Assembly (NCBI GenBank): GCA_021495925.1
Contig: JAKEKT010000020.1
Coordinates: forward strand, 1 to 64,000
Reading direction: 5' to 3'
DNA: 64,000 nucleotides
From: Diplodia intermedia
Lineage: Eukaryota; Ascomycota; Dothideomycetes; Botryosphaeriales; Botryosphaeriaceae
Under the pieces are notes generated by a model. The model did not search any database. It had not been told where the DNA came from and saw only the letters and a program-made list of their open reading frames with translations. Position 1 is the first letter of the stretch. Every line of letters begins with the position of its first letter. Of the stretch, positions 1 through 11,200 are shown piece after piece. The position numbers and the translations under genes are program-made.

Positions 1-48
1 GGGACGGGTCGAAGACGGTGGAGCGGCGGGGGGGGGAGCCAAGGGACG

Positions 49-841
49 TCACTCACCGGGAAGGCCGCAGCCGAAGCCGACGAAGAGGTAGATGAGGAAG
101 ACGACGACGACGACGAGCAGGACCATGAGCTTGACGTTCTTCCACCACATGCGGCGGCGGAGGCCGCGGGAGCGGACGCGGAAGTCGCGGGCGTTGCCGC
201 CGAGGCGGTCCGTCTTGTCGACGAGCAGGTCGATGCGCTCGCCGCGCTCGAGGACGCGCTCGATGTTCTCCGTCATGATCTCGCGCACGCCGGCGATCTC
301 GGTCTGGACGTTGCGGATGGCGTCGTTCTGGCCCTCCTCGGAGGCGCCCATGTCGATCATGAGGCGCCTGAGCGTGGCGTTGAAGGCGGCGCAGCCGTAG
401 GCGGGCAGCGCGGCGAAGTCGGTGCGCGCGGGGTCGTGCTGGGCCAGGAACTGCTTCTTGATCTCGACCAGGAAGCCGAAGGGCACGCGCCGGCCCAGGC
501 TGGAGCTGGCGATGACGAGGTAGGCCAGCCCGCCGGCGGTGGACTGCGCGGCCGGGTATTCCGACGGCGCGCTCGAGATGTAGTGGATGAAGTGTTGGCC
601 ATGGGTGTAGGTGAGCTTCTGCGGGGAAGCGTGCGAGATCTTGGGGAGGATGAGCGAGGCGAGGGAGGAGGTTTGGGACGAGGCGGAGGCGGTGTGCTCG
701 GTGAGGATGGTGCTATTGTGGGCGATGCAGGCACTGCAGAGGCGGTGGGTGTTAGCGCGCGGACATGGAGCGAAAGACGGAGATGGCGGAGTGCGGGCTG
801 GCGTACTAGAGCAGCGGCGTGCTGGTGGAGGAGGACGCCAT
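49..841 (-). CDS. NYV1: Longin-domain R-SNARE, VAMP7/Nyv1 type (3' end may lie outside window)
   Basis: Vesicle-fusion R-SNARE, probably of the vacuolar/endosomal VAMP7-Nyv1 group. Model: exon 841-807, intron 806-734, exon 733-49; it gives 239 residues to the first stop. The start MASSSSTSTPLLYACIAHN opens a longin fold (about residues 1-125). A SNARE helix follows with the R-SNARE pattern NIERVLERGERIDLLVDKT, the zero-layer Arg lying in IERVLER. A basic WWKN stretch and one C-terminal membrane helix complete a tail-anchored layout. The last codons read GCGLPGE-stop, but a consensus donor (GGTGAGT) overlaps them, and from memory relatives continue a few residues past GLP. The real last exon may therefore lie left of position 1. 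Family assignment is firm; the exact SNARE name is inference. Confidence 0.85.
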
Positions 842-2545
842 GGTGCGGGTGTTGTGGGAGGTGGTGGTGGATTGAGTGGTCCGTGGCTGTTGTTGGCGGA
901 GCTCTCAGGTAGGCGATAGAGAGTTGGAGCGGGCAGTCGTGTCGACCGCTGGGATGACGGCGGGAGTGGCTGGGGATGCTCGGCGATGGTGTTGGTATAG
1001 GGAAAGCAGCCGGGGCTCTGGACTGCAGCAAGGCATCATCATCATCTCCACGTGCCGCGGGCTTGGCGCGTCAGCAGTGCGCTAGTCGCAGATCTGCGGC
1101 CGCCCTTTTCCGCCTTCCGACCCTGGCTCGTCTCGACGACTCCATCTCGTACGACTCCACGGCCTCAGTCGCCGCCTGCACGCTGTCCGGCCACCCTCGC
1201 CATGCAACCGGCCGCATCTGCTTACCCGCTAACTGCAGTCCCCCCGCCGTTCGCATAAGGCCCGATTCCCGCAAGCACCGAGCCAAGCAGAGAGCACGGC
1301 TTAATGGAAGACCCTGGTGAAGTCGATCCTCCATCGCCCGGCCGCAGGGCTATGCTTTCAGCCCGGGCAAATCATCGCGCACCATGCCGACGTCACAGAA
1401 CGAGGCAAGCACTTCTAATCGGTGCGTGCGTTGCTTCTTCCAGTTGGCGGCTGCTGCTCGGAGCTTCTGCGGATCCCACGGCCGAGCCGTTGTTTCTACT
1501 TACGGGCTTGCGTGGTCGACACCGCCCGTTGTACCCGTCTGGGTGTTGAGTAATCTGGCACGCACGCTGTCACTGCCTGGCTAACCACATCCAACATGGG
1601 GCCTGAAGGCTGCTACACCTTCATTTTGCACGAAGCGCGAAGTCGTCTGGAATTCCACATCGTCCGTGCACGGGCGTTGCAACACCATCGACGCAGTCGG
1701 CGCTCTTTTCTGGAAACACGTCGAGGTTTCCACCACACAGTTAATTCTCCACTTGTCTCTATATACTTGCCGAGCCGTTACAACTTCAGGGAACCATCTC
1801 CACGCACTTGCGTCCGAACACTCACCCGCTCGATCCAAATCGGAGCGCTGCTGCCAAGTGACGGATCTCAGTGGTGGAAACCAGGAACTTACTTGCAGCC
1901 TCAAATTTGTGCATTAGCCTCCGTTGGGTGTTCATCAGGCCCAGACGCGCTATGCAGAGGCTAGTAAGGAAGGTGCCAATTTAAGGATTTCCAGAAGGCG
2001 CTAGCGGGGGTTCCTGGCATACCAATGCGTTGTCAGCACGTGGATGCACTTGGCCTTTCTTTGTCAAGCCTGCCGCGGTTGGTCACCCTTCATGTTCGCC
2101 TCACCGTTTCTGTTACTGTGCATTTCCGGGATGGCTGCTGCGGGAAGCTGGTCTCGATCGACTGTTCCTGGCTGCCTATCCCCGCTGTACACACTATCCC
2201 GGCCCTTGCCCGCTCCCCCGCCGGTTGACGCCGCCATGTTGCTCAGACAGCCGTATCGCACGGCCTCATGGTGGTCAGTTATTAGGCGCCGTGCGCCCAA
2301 ACCTGTGCGTTTTCACTCTTGCCCCTCCTCTGCAGAGAATCCTTCTGCGACCACTGCCCGCTGGCCCTAAGAGAAAGCTATAAGGTCTGGTATCTGCAGT
2401 CACTTGGCCACCAAGTGACCGTTTCTTCTACTCTGTCCCTCTCCTTCTCCTCGCCCCCATCTCCTGTGCAAGCTCCTCTTGCATTCTATCTCCCAAAGAA
2501 AGACGATCAAAGTACTCTTCTGGTGCTTTGACCTTTTCTCTCCCC
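842..2545. other. Intergenic region, no supported gene
   Basis: Holds the 5' flank of the R-SNARE gene (minus) and the upstream region of the rhodopsin-like gene (plus). ORFs here are short, overlap on both strands and show no recognisable domain. A CTATAAGG stretch near 2378-2385 lies about 165 bp before the next start codon and is at best a weak TATA-like site. The stretch before 2546 is C/T-rich, as is common in fungal leaders. Confidence 0.5.
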
Positions 2546-4458
2546 ATGTCTGCCATTGTTGGCAACGTCACCCCGGACAAATGGCCTGAGCCCAATTATG
2601 AAGATCCGGTGACTCGTACGCCTCTCATCCTGGGGCTCATGATCTCAGGAGCCGTTCTATCTGTTGGCTTCACCGCCGGGAGGTTGTTCGCTAAGATCAA
2701 ACGTAGCAGCAATCACTCTCTGGGGTTAGATGATTGGCTCATGGCTCTTTCCACGGTCAGTATTCCACCGAATGATCCCAGTGGTGCAGTTCTTGCTAAC
2801 TTATTCGATAGGTCATAATGCTCGGTGTAAACGTTCTCGGCTGTGTGTCAACTACTGTAGGCTCAGGCCGCCACACCTGGGACGTAAGGTTCGAGTGGAC
2901 AGTCACTTGGGGAAAGGTCAGAGAATATTTATTTGTGCTTCTTTTCCACTTACCGCGAAATTTTTGAACAGTGCTTCTGGTCTCTAGTTCGCTGTTCTCA
3001 GCTTTCTAGATGTTCTCATGCTTGTTGTTGTTCTCCGCCTTTGGATGCTCCCTCGCTCTTGTGCTAACAGGTTTTACAGATTGATCTGGCAACATACAGT
3101 TAGTGGTACGAGGTGATTAGTAGGATTATGCATACTGACGACTGCTAGTGCTATTCATTCCAAGTGTCTCGCTCACCAAAAGTATGTAGCCCTATGTTAT
3201 GCAACAAAAGCCTCCTACCAAGTCAGCTAACCATTACAGTCTCCCTCTGCACATCATACCTCAGGCTGTTCCCTTCGCGTACAAATCAATGGTTCTGCTA
3301 CATCTGTATCAGCTTCCTCACGCTCTGGTCCCTCACCTTCATCTTCTTGATGATGTTTTCCTGCAAGTACGTCGAGCCCAACCCTCGCCCTTATCCTCCA
3401 CATTCAACATCCCCAAAACTGACCATCGATCCCGGCTCTTCTCTAGCCCCATCGCCGGATTCTGGGACCCGAGAATCCGCGAAGCATCCTGCCTGCACAT
3501 CAAGGAACTCCTCATCCTCACCGGCGCCCTCAACTCCCTAACGGACTTCTGCGTCTTCCTGTGGCCGGTCAAGACGCTGTGGTCGATCCGCCTTCCGCTG
3601 CTGCAACGCATCAGCCTGGTGGTAGCGTTCGGCATCGGCTGCTTCGTGTGCCTGGCGGGCGTGGTGCGCGCGTGGTACATGGAGGTCTACTTCCAGTCCG
3701 ACGACCCGTATTGGAAGGCGGCCATGCTGTGGGTCATCGTCAGCCTTGAGGGCAACCTCGGTATCGTTTGTGGCTGCCTACCGACACTGAAGCCGCTCGC
3801 CAAGATGCTGTGGCCCCGCATGTTCACCAGCAGCAGTTTGGTCGTCGATAAACTGGTCCCCGTGGGCAGCGCCGGTCTTAACCCTAACAATAACAACAAC
3901 AACAACAACCACTACAATCCCAGCAATGCGGAAGAGGGGAGGAGCGGTAACGAGAGCGGCAATCGCGGCACCAAACTGGAAGTCGGCGCCAAGGGCGCAA
4001 CGATGGGCGCCAAACACGAAGGGTGGCCGTTCGGCAACATCAGCCAGCCCGGCCGCGGCGGCAGTCCGGGGGTATTCGAAGAGATGTTCGCGGCGAAGAA
4101 GAAGGGGTACTTTGACGACAACAACAATCACAGCCTCACGCCGATCGGCCAGGGCGAGATGCGGATGCTGGAGGGCGGCGACGTGTGGGCCGAGATCGAC
4201 ACGCGGGTGCCCGGCGGCGCGTGGCGCATCCTACGGACGGTCACGCTGCACAGCAGCAGCAACAGCAGGAGGAATTCCGGCGCCAATGGCGATGCTGCTG
4301 CTGGTGTTATTGGTGTTGCCGCGGACGCTCGCCATTCGGCGCTGTCGTCGAATCTGCCGCCGTCGACGCTGGCCTCGAGAGATCCGTCGGAGGAGATCGA
4401 GGATGATAGGAGCGATCAGCGGATATTAAGACCGGCGAGGCGGTGGTATGGCAGATGA
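2546..4458 (+). CDS. Rhodopsin-like 7-TM integral membrane protein (SAT4/Pth11-like family)
   Basis: Predicted seven-helix plasma-membrane protein of the fungal rhodopsin-domain (SAT4/Pth11-like) family; the ligand is unknown. Exons 2546-2755, 2812-2916, 3080-3098, 3149-3181, 3240-3366 and 3447-4458 give 501 residues. Family marks visible are GLDDWLM after TM1, GSGRHTWD at the end of the second loop, LTKISLCTSYLRLFP, and a cysteine followed by PIAGFWDP. The third exon is only 19 nt. Its splice rebuilds ATYMLF and skips an in-frame TAG that appears if the exon is read on. TMs end near LPTLKPL; a cytosolic tail of about 190 residues follows, with an Asn run and Gly/Ser-rich low complexity. Family is confident; small-exon borders are inferred. 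No neighbouring biosynthetic genes hint at a ligand. Confidence 0.85.
3886..3909 (+). repeat. AAC microsatellite coding eight Asn
   Basis: Eight consecutive Asn codons (AAC, AAT, then AAC x6) in the cytosolic tail of the rhodopsin-like protein; in frame, so length changes would not break the gene. Confidence 0.9.
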
Positions 4459-5041
4459 GGAAGCCTTTTGGTTAATGAAATGGTAATGATGCCGGTAACG
4501 ATAAAAGAAGAGCCCTGCAGCGTTTCTCTTGTATCTGTTTTGCTTTCACGCAAGCATCGGTGGAGTCGAGTCTTTTGAGGAGTTGGGCTGGGTTCTGTTT
4601 CTTTGGATTCATCATTGTATAAATTTTTCTTTTCCACCTGAGCAACGGCTTCGGTTGGTAATTATTGGGTCGTGTATCTAGACCGCGTCGTTGGAATGTT
4701 GGTATGCTGTAACATAGTAGTTTATTTAGAATTCTAGCCTTTCCAGTGACACTTGGCATGCATCGCACTTTTTCTGCGGACACAGTGGGAGAAAACATTC
4801 AACAGGAATCCTGACATTGGCTGCATCATCCATGCAAGTAATGTTCAATGTCTCTCACGAGTCGACTGGAGAAAGCAAAATATTTGTTTGACACACTGCG
4901 GCAACAAAGTCCGAGCTTGTTCCATTTCGTTAAGAAAGACACTATACATGGGCTACATCACTGAATATGTGCTGGAGAAAGAAAGGTCCCCGTCGTATCC
5001 ATCCACCTAGGGGCATCCCGCCATCGCTCACGCACCCCCCT
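4459..5041. other. Convergent 3' intergenic region
   Basis: Lies between the 3' ends of the rhodopsin-like gene (plus) and the galactanase gene (minus). It is more A+T rich than its neighbours and probably holds both 3' UTRs. I see no coding signal. Confidence 0.6.
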
Positions 5042-6355
5042 TTACGCGTACATGTTGACCGACGACCTCGCCGTCGCGGCCGCCCCGCCATCCCAGTTGA
5101 CATCGAACAGGACGTTATCATCGCAGTCGCTGCCGAGCGCCGTGTTGTTGACGAAGCCGGGCTCCCAGTAAAAGACGCCAGCACCAAGGCCGCCGGGGAC
5201 GTTGTCCAGCACGTCGACGACGGCGCCGACCCAGTCGGCCTGGCCGCGGGCGTCGACGGGGTAGTCGGCGGTGAGGCCGACGCCGGCGCAGGCGGCCGGC
5301 CAGTCCGTCTCGGCGACGTAGACGGGCTTGCCGTACGCGGCCGCGAGGCCGTCGAGGCTGCTCTGCAGCGCGGCCGTCGTGGCTCCGGCGTCGAAGAAGG
5401 GGTAGAAGGAGAAGCCGAGCGCGTCGACCATGTCGGCCGTCACCGCGCTGCCCTCGGCGAAGAGCCCCGCGAACCACCACGAAAGCGTCTCCCCGTCCCA
5501 CCCGTTGTTGAGGTGGATCATGACCTGCGGCTTGGTCACGCCGGCGGACACGGCGTCGTCGACGCCCGCCCGCGCCGCCGCCCATAAGGTGGCGAAGCCG
5601 GAGAAGTCGTCGTTGGCGATCTGGCCCGTGGGGAAGAGCATGCCTTGGATGATCTCGTTGCCGATGGAGAGGATGTCGAGCGTGACGCCCGCGTCCGAGA
5701 AGGTTTGGAGCGTCGACTGGACGTAGGACCGCACCGACGCGCCGAGGTCCGATGTGTCGAAGGAGGAGGGTGTGGCTTGGTTGGTGGGGTCGGCCCAGGT
5801 GTCGGAGAGGTGCAGGTCGAGGTAGATCTTGTGCCCGGCGTTGGCGAAGCGCTGGGCTAGGGCGAGGGTGTAGTCGAGGCCGTACTCCTCGCCGGTCCAG
5901 AGTCTGGAGGAGGGGGTTAGCGGGGTCGTTCTGGCGGTGTGACTGGAGGCGCTTGTGGGGAGCGCTCAGAGATGGGTTGGAGAGAATTGCAACGGCTGAG
6001 CAATCGCTTTGGGAATTGAGAGCTTGAGTTCAGCGTAAATGTGCAGAGGTAATCTGGGTAGATGTGTCTGGATGGGAAGTCCACCCCAGCCATCTGCTCA
6101 CTAGATGCCTCGATCCGCCTCCTGGCACTGGAAATATACAGCACTGGCTTACCTCAGTCTGACGCTATCCATACCACCAGCACCGAGAATGTCTTCGATG
6201 GTGCTGGTCGAACCCGACTCAGTGAGCCATGTCGCGCCTTGGTCTGTTTCCATGTATCCTACAGATGACAGATCATGACCTTTGGAAAGGGCTGAAACGC
6301 CATGGAAGACGCATGCCATCAATGGCAAGGAGTTGATGAGAGTCTTGGACAGCAT
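5042..6355 (-). CDS. Secreted arabinogalactan endo-beta-1,4-galactanase, GH53
   Basis: Plant cell-wall enzyme that cleaves beta-1,4-galactan side chains of pectin. Exons 6355-6153 and 5903-5042 (intron 249 nt, long for this window) give 354 residues, the usual GH53 size. The N terminus is a signal peptide (about MLSKTLINSLPLMACVFHGVSA). The family marks are GAGGMDSVRLR, LDLHLSDTWADP, the acid/base Glu in SIGNEI and the nucleophile Glu in VAETDWP; the barrel ends with FYWEPGF and the C-terminal NVLFDVNWDG. The start is the first Met of the signal peptide. It stands alone, with no other pectinase gene nearby. Assignment is firm; the intron acceptor was chosen because it restores RLRLWTGEEYGLDY. 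Confidence 0.92.
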
Positions 6356-8275
6356 TTTCGATTTCGTTTGATTTTTGGATGCTTAGATGCGTAAGTTGGG
6401 ATGCGGCCGGTATCCAAAGAGCCGGATGAAGAAGGCGAGTAGATATGGTTGACGAAGTGACGGGCCACCGGTGCTTCCAGAAGACACAAGGTAAAGAACG
6501 AAGTCAAATTTCACAACGCAACGAAGGAAGAGGCGGAAAGAAACGGCCAAACGTTTCGAGCAGTGGAAATAGTACCACTAAATATACCCGGCATCAGCGG
6601 GAGGAACCCTTTTAAGACCGGCACGGAGTCGAACACCGTCGTTAATGCATTGCGGCACGAAGCGAGGCCGCCTCCATTTCCAGCGAAGTAATTATTTGCG
6701 GGGAAGGAGGGCGAGGTTGGCGTTCGCAACCAGTCAGGGAGAGCTGCAGCCGAAACAAGACGCGGTGATCATCAGATCCATCCATGTCGGGAGTGAAACG
6801 AAGTCGAGGCTTGTCCCGAAGAGGCCAGTGTGGGTCCCGAGGAAGTGATCGGCAGGATGCCGAATGGATGCTCTATCGTGACGTGGTATTCAGCCCGTTG
6901 ACATCTGATAGAATAGAAGCAGCCGAAAATTTGGGGGAAACGACTGGGCTTTTAGCAGACGGCGAAGCTCGGATAGCAGCCAGACGTGTAGCAATATGTT
7001 CTCTGTGAGAATCAAATCCGGGTGGAGGATGTTCAAACTGCCGAGCCAAGAGCTCATCTGTTTCGAATCAACAGGAGTGCCGGAGTCAGGCGCCCTTGCT
7101 TGTGGTTGGTCCATCTATACAGCTGGGGCGCAGCCGAGCAAGCGAGAGGGACTAGTAGCGAGCGCTTGCAAGGGAAGGATTCTAGCGCATCCCCAGATCA
7201 ACACTTCATCAATACGCGAAGCGTGAGCGAAAAGAATAAAGAAGACGGAAAGCCGTGTTTCAGGTTGAACACCTCCCACCCATACCTGGTATGGAAGGGG
7301 GAATCAACGCCGGATGCATCTCTGTCCCTGAGGTGTGACGCGGCCTTGGTGTACGGCGACGGTCGCACTCCCCAAAATCAATACAGGAGTGAGAACCGGA
7401 GCTCTTTACCAAACCATCCCAAAGATACTGTGCTTCCCGAACCATGAAAAACCAACAGAGCCCGGTTCCTCGGGTAGCAGAAGCAGACATTCAAGCGGAG
7501 CGGTAGGTTCAGAAACGACCCGGCCTACCTGCGCATGTCAAAGACGTTGTGTATTGCACGACATGCTTGACGAAGTATTATCTATCCCACACGAGCGAGC
7601 CAATCAATCGAATAAGCACTGCTCCCCATTCCCTGGATTCGACCCATTTTTTGCCAAAACGTCGACACATACATAGCGCATGCGATCTATACAAACAAGC
7701 TTACCACCCACTAAACATGCATTAACAAGAGTTTTAGCTCCATTCTTTACACCATCCTTCTTACTGCACACAAACTTGACACGGCTCTCCTCCGCAGAGC
7801 CGCGTACGTCGCCGGGCCTCAGTCCAAGTCTAAGAATAAGCATCATTTCGCCGAAGGAACCAAGAAACGCGTACCACCCGTTCATGCACCCTTTTATGAC
7901 GCGTAAGCCGACCAATTGACCATGGTCTGAACGACGAGACGAGCGCGAGTACGAGATCGGAACTGAAAACAACCTGGGCAACTGCGCCGCCAGTCTCCAA
8001 TGATATGATGCCTTTTTTTACCCTGATCTTCCCAAGAGCAGTAAGCCTAGACGGACGATGAATGGAAGCCGTGAAACAAAGAAATGAATGCCTATAGCAC
8101 ACCCCTCCCCCCCATCAGTCCTATTTACTAAGCGGAAAAGCTGTTCACAGTTCTGACCATACGGTGCAAGCCCCCCCTTGAGACATCTGTGTAGTCTGCA
8201 CTCTAAACCGGGAATTCCAGCGCGCTGACTCTCCTAAGACAAGGATGTGAACAATGTGCTCTCGCGTTCGTCTTT
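6356..8275. other. Intergenic region, 1.9 kb, no supported gene
   Basis: Upstream of the galactanase (minus) and downstream of the Sec7 gene (minus). A TATATTTA-type sequence on the minus strand near 6576-6583 lies about 225 bp before the galactanase start and could be a TATA element. The ORFs here are short, without domains and without spliced extensions I could build. Confidence 0.5.
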
Positions 8276-11200
8276 CTACTCAGCCTTTTCACCCTCGCCC
8301 TCGCCCCCAGCCTCACCTTCACCCTTCTCCTCCTCGTCCGCCTTCTTCTCTTCGCTCTCTGCGTTTTTCTCCTTCTCCTTCTCTTCTGGCACCGCAGCAG
8401 CAGCACTCGCATCAACGCTCGGCCGCGCGCTCGATGGCTGCGCCACACTCAGCTTCTTTTGATGATGGCTACCCTTCATCCTCTTCTCCGCCTCTTCCGG
8501 GAAGACTTCCGACATTAGATTAGGCAGGAATCGGTCGAGCTTCGTCCACGTCTCACGCCACAGCTCCTCCTGCTCGGGCTTTTCGTCGGGCGACGCCAGA
8601 TAGCCGCCGCTGGACATGACTAGCAATATGTTTTTGAGAGACTCGGGAACCGCTTCCTCCTGTTACAATTCGTTAGACACGTGTACGGTAGTGATGGACG
8701 ACTGTGATGGGAGAGTCCAGTCGATGTATGGCGTATGACTTACCAGGTTATCGCCTTGCCCGCTGTTCATTAGCCTGTCCATGATGCTGAGGATCTTGAG
8801 CCAGAGATCCAGCATCCCGTCCCATTCGGACAATGCTACGAGGTAGTGCAGGAAGATTTTGCAGAGCAGCGTGGCAGCCTGCACTCTGGTCTCGCCCATG
8901 CCACCGGGATCGCTCTGATAGGTCTCGGGCTTGAGTAGTTGGTTGATAAGCGGGAAGAGCACCTCGCCGAAGATCTTGGTCCACTCTTTGTGGTCGGCCG
9001 ACGCGAGGTCGTTGGAGAGAAGCGTCCGTTGCAACGATCCAAGAGCCTCATGTCTGATCTCGCGGCATGGGTTCAAACATTGATTCGTGAGGCATTGGAA
9101 GATAGGTGACCAGTATGCGTTCCAAGCTGCTTGGAGTCAGCACCAGATCATAATATCTGAATTCGGAGCACATTACCTTCATTGGTCTCAAGCTGGGATT
9201 GCTCGATGAACTGGGGGACGCGACTAGTAAGCTGGAAGACGATGTTAATGGCCTTCGAGCCGCGAAGAACGACTTCGTTGGTCCTGCAGATTGGTCAGTC
9301 TCAGTAGCATAGCTTGAGTTGAATACAACGTACTGAGTCTTCTTCTGCTTGACCCCCTTGCCCCTCTGTCTCTTGGCGTCTCCACGTTGTTCCTCGATCG
9401 CGCCAGCGCTTCCCGCAGTAGCAAAGCCATTGAGCAACGCTATGGCCGCCTCGTAGTTATCTGCGCAGATACCCGGAGGATTCGAGAGAGTAAGGCTCTC
9501 AGCAACCTGGAAAACATCGGCTGCGACCTCTGGCGAGGTGTGGAGAGTGCGCAAAAGTGTCCAGAAGTCAGGAGAGTTGACAAGCTCGTTGCGAAGACTA
9601 ATGGGCCCATTGATGCAATCCAACAAGCCCTTGAGCAGAGTCGGCGCGACCTGCTTCAAAACGTCTTGATCAAACGTAGCGAAAGTGTGTAGGATCACCG
9701 GAGCGCGAATGTAGTCATGGTCGTTACTCTCGCGCAGAAGCTTGAGGAGGTAGTACACCGTTCGCGACAGCACAACGGGATGCACATTGTTATCGCGGAG
9801 CACCGTTTGCAGCGCGTCGGCAACGCTTTTTCCAAGCTTCTCAATAGCCTCGGCGTCCCTCATCGCGAGGACTGTCGCTAGCTCGAGGGCAAAGACGAGA
9901 GAAGGATCATACTGCGGACCCTGAGTCCTTGACTTGCTGCCGTTTGGTCTTATAGGAGTGGGTGCTGGTAGCTCAGGCTTCACAGTAATGACGCGAGGCG
10001 AAGAATCCTCGGGTATCTGGGCGAGAAGTGAATCCAGGATAGACTGCAAAGCATCGATGGGCATGCGACTAGCTGGGTTAGCACATTTGTCGTGGGATCC
10101 GTGGAGGACTTCCTACCTGATATTCGCGAAAACCTCTGGGAAATCGCAAGAGTTGACGCAATCTATCGTGCAAAGAGTGTATTCTATCTCCGCGTCTGAT
10201 GGCTCCGGCGGCTCGTCGTTCGCGAAGCTAAAAATCGATGAAGCGAAGGTGGAGAAGAGGCTGGTTTCATTTTGCCTCTGCTCGCGGTCGATGACCTGTG
10301 CAGGGTTTTGTAGAGGGATGGGAGGCAGCTCAAGAGTATTGGGTATCGATGAGAAAGACGAGGGTATCAGAGAGTTGATGAAAAGATTGAGCATAACATG
10401 CACGAGCTGATTGGACTGTTAGCGGGTCCGTTGCGAGTGTTTGATTCACGAAATGACTTGCCTGGTTCCACCCATCTCTGATATGGGCTTCGTTGCCATG
10501 AATAATACGGAAAAGCAAGACAGTAGCCAACTGCGCTCTGTCGTCACGACCGAAACGAACAGCCGTCTCACTGACCATGATCTTCTCGCTCTTCTTGTCG
10601 GCCTGCACTTCTGTGTTCAAGGACGTGCTAGGGGCCACATCAGGGGCCAAAGTGCTGATTTTGCTCAAGCAGAACACAATCCGGTCAATACAATCGGTCA
10701 GTCCATGCTTTGCCGCAACCTGAGCGCACTGGTAGAAACCAGTGACCACACGCGAGAACACGGCATCGTCTGATGCCGACATGAACACGAAAGAGAGTGT
10801 CGCCAGAATCGGCTTCCACGTCGCAGCGAACATGTCCGCGTCGAAGATGTTGGTGTCACAAATGATGAGATCCGACGTTGTCTGGACCTTCATCTGGAGC
10901 TCTTTCCAAGCATAGTCGTAGGCATGCTTATTATCGTGCTCTTCGGGAAGAATGATTTCTCTTGTCTTGATAGAGTCGTAAATCTCCCCAAGGTACTCAA
11001 GCGGGAAGTCCTGCCCGCCATTGACCCCGCGCAGATTGCGGGCGAAGTCCTCAAGAGCCATACGCTTCTGGGCCTTGAGGTTCGGGTTGTGCTGATCGGT
11101 GTTCAGCATGATGATGGCATAAGTCAAAACGTAAACGGAGTCTCTATCCGCAATGCCCTCGGGGGGCTTTTCGCCGCAATACTTCGCGGCAAACTCGGTA

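Noticed and set aside
5904..6152. Possible loss of the Asn-Pro loop in the GH53 enzyme
   Set aside because: The spliced RLRLWTGEEYGLDY join fits a subgroup of fungal GH53 proteins as I remember them, so I do not treat it as damage.
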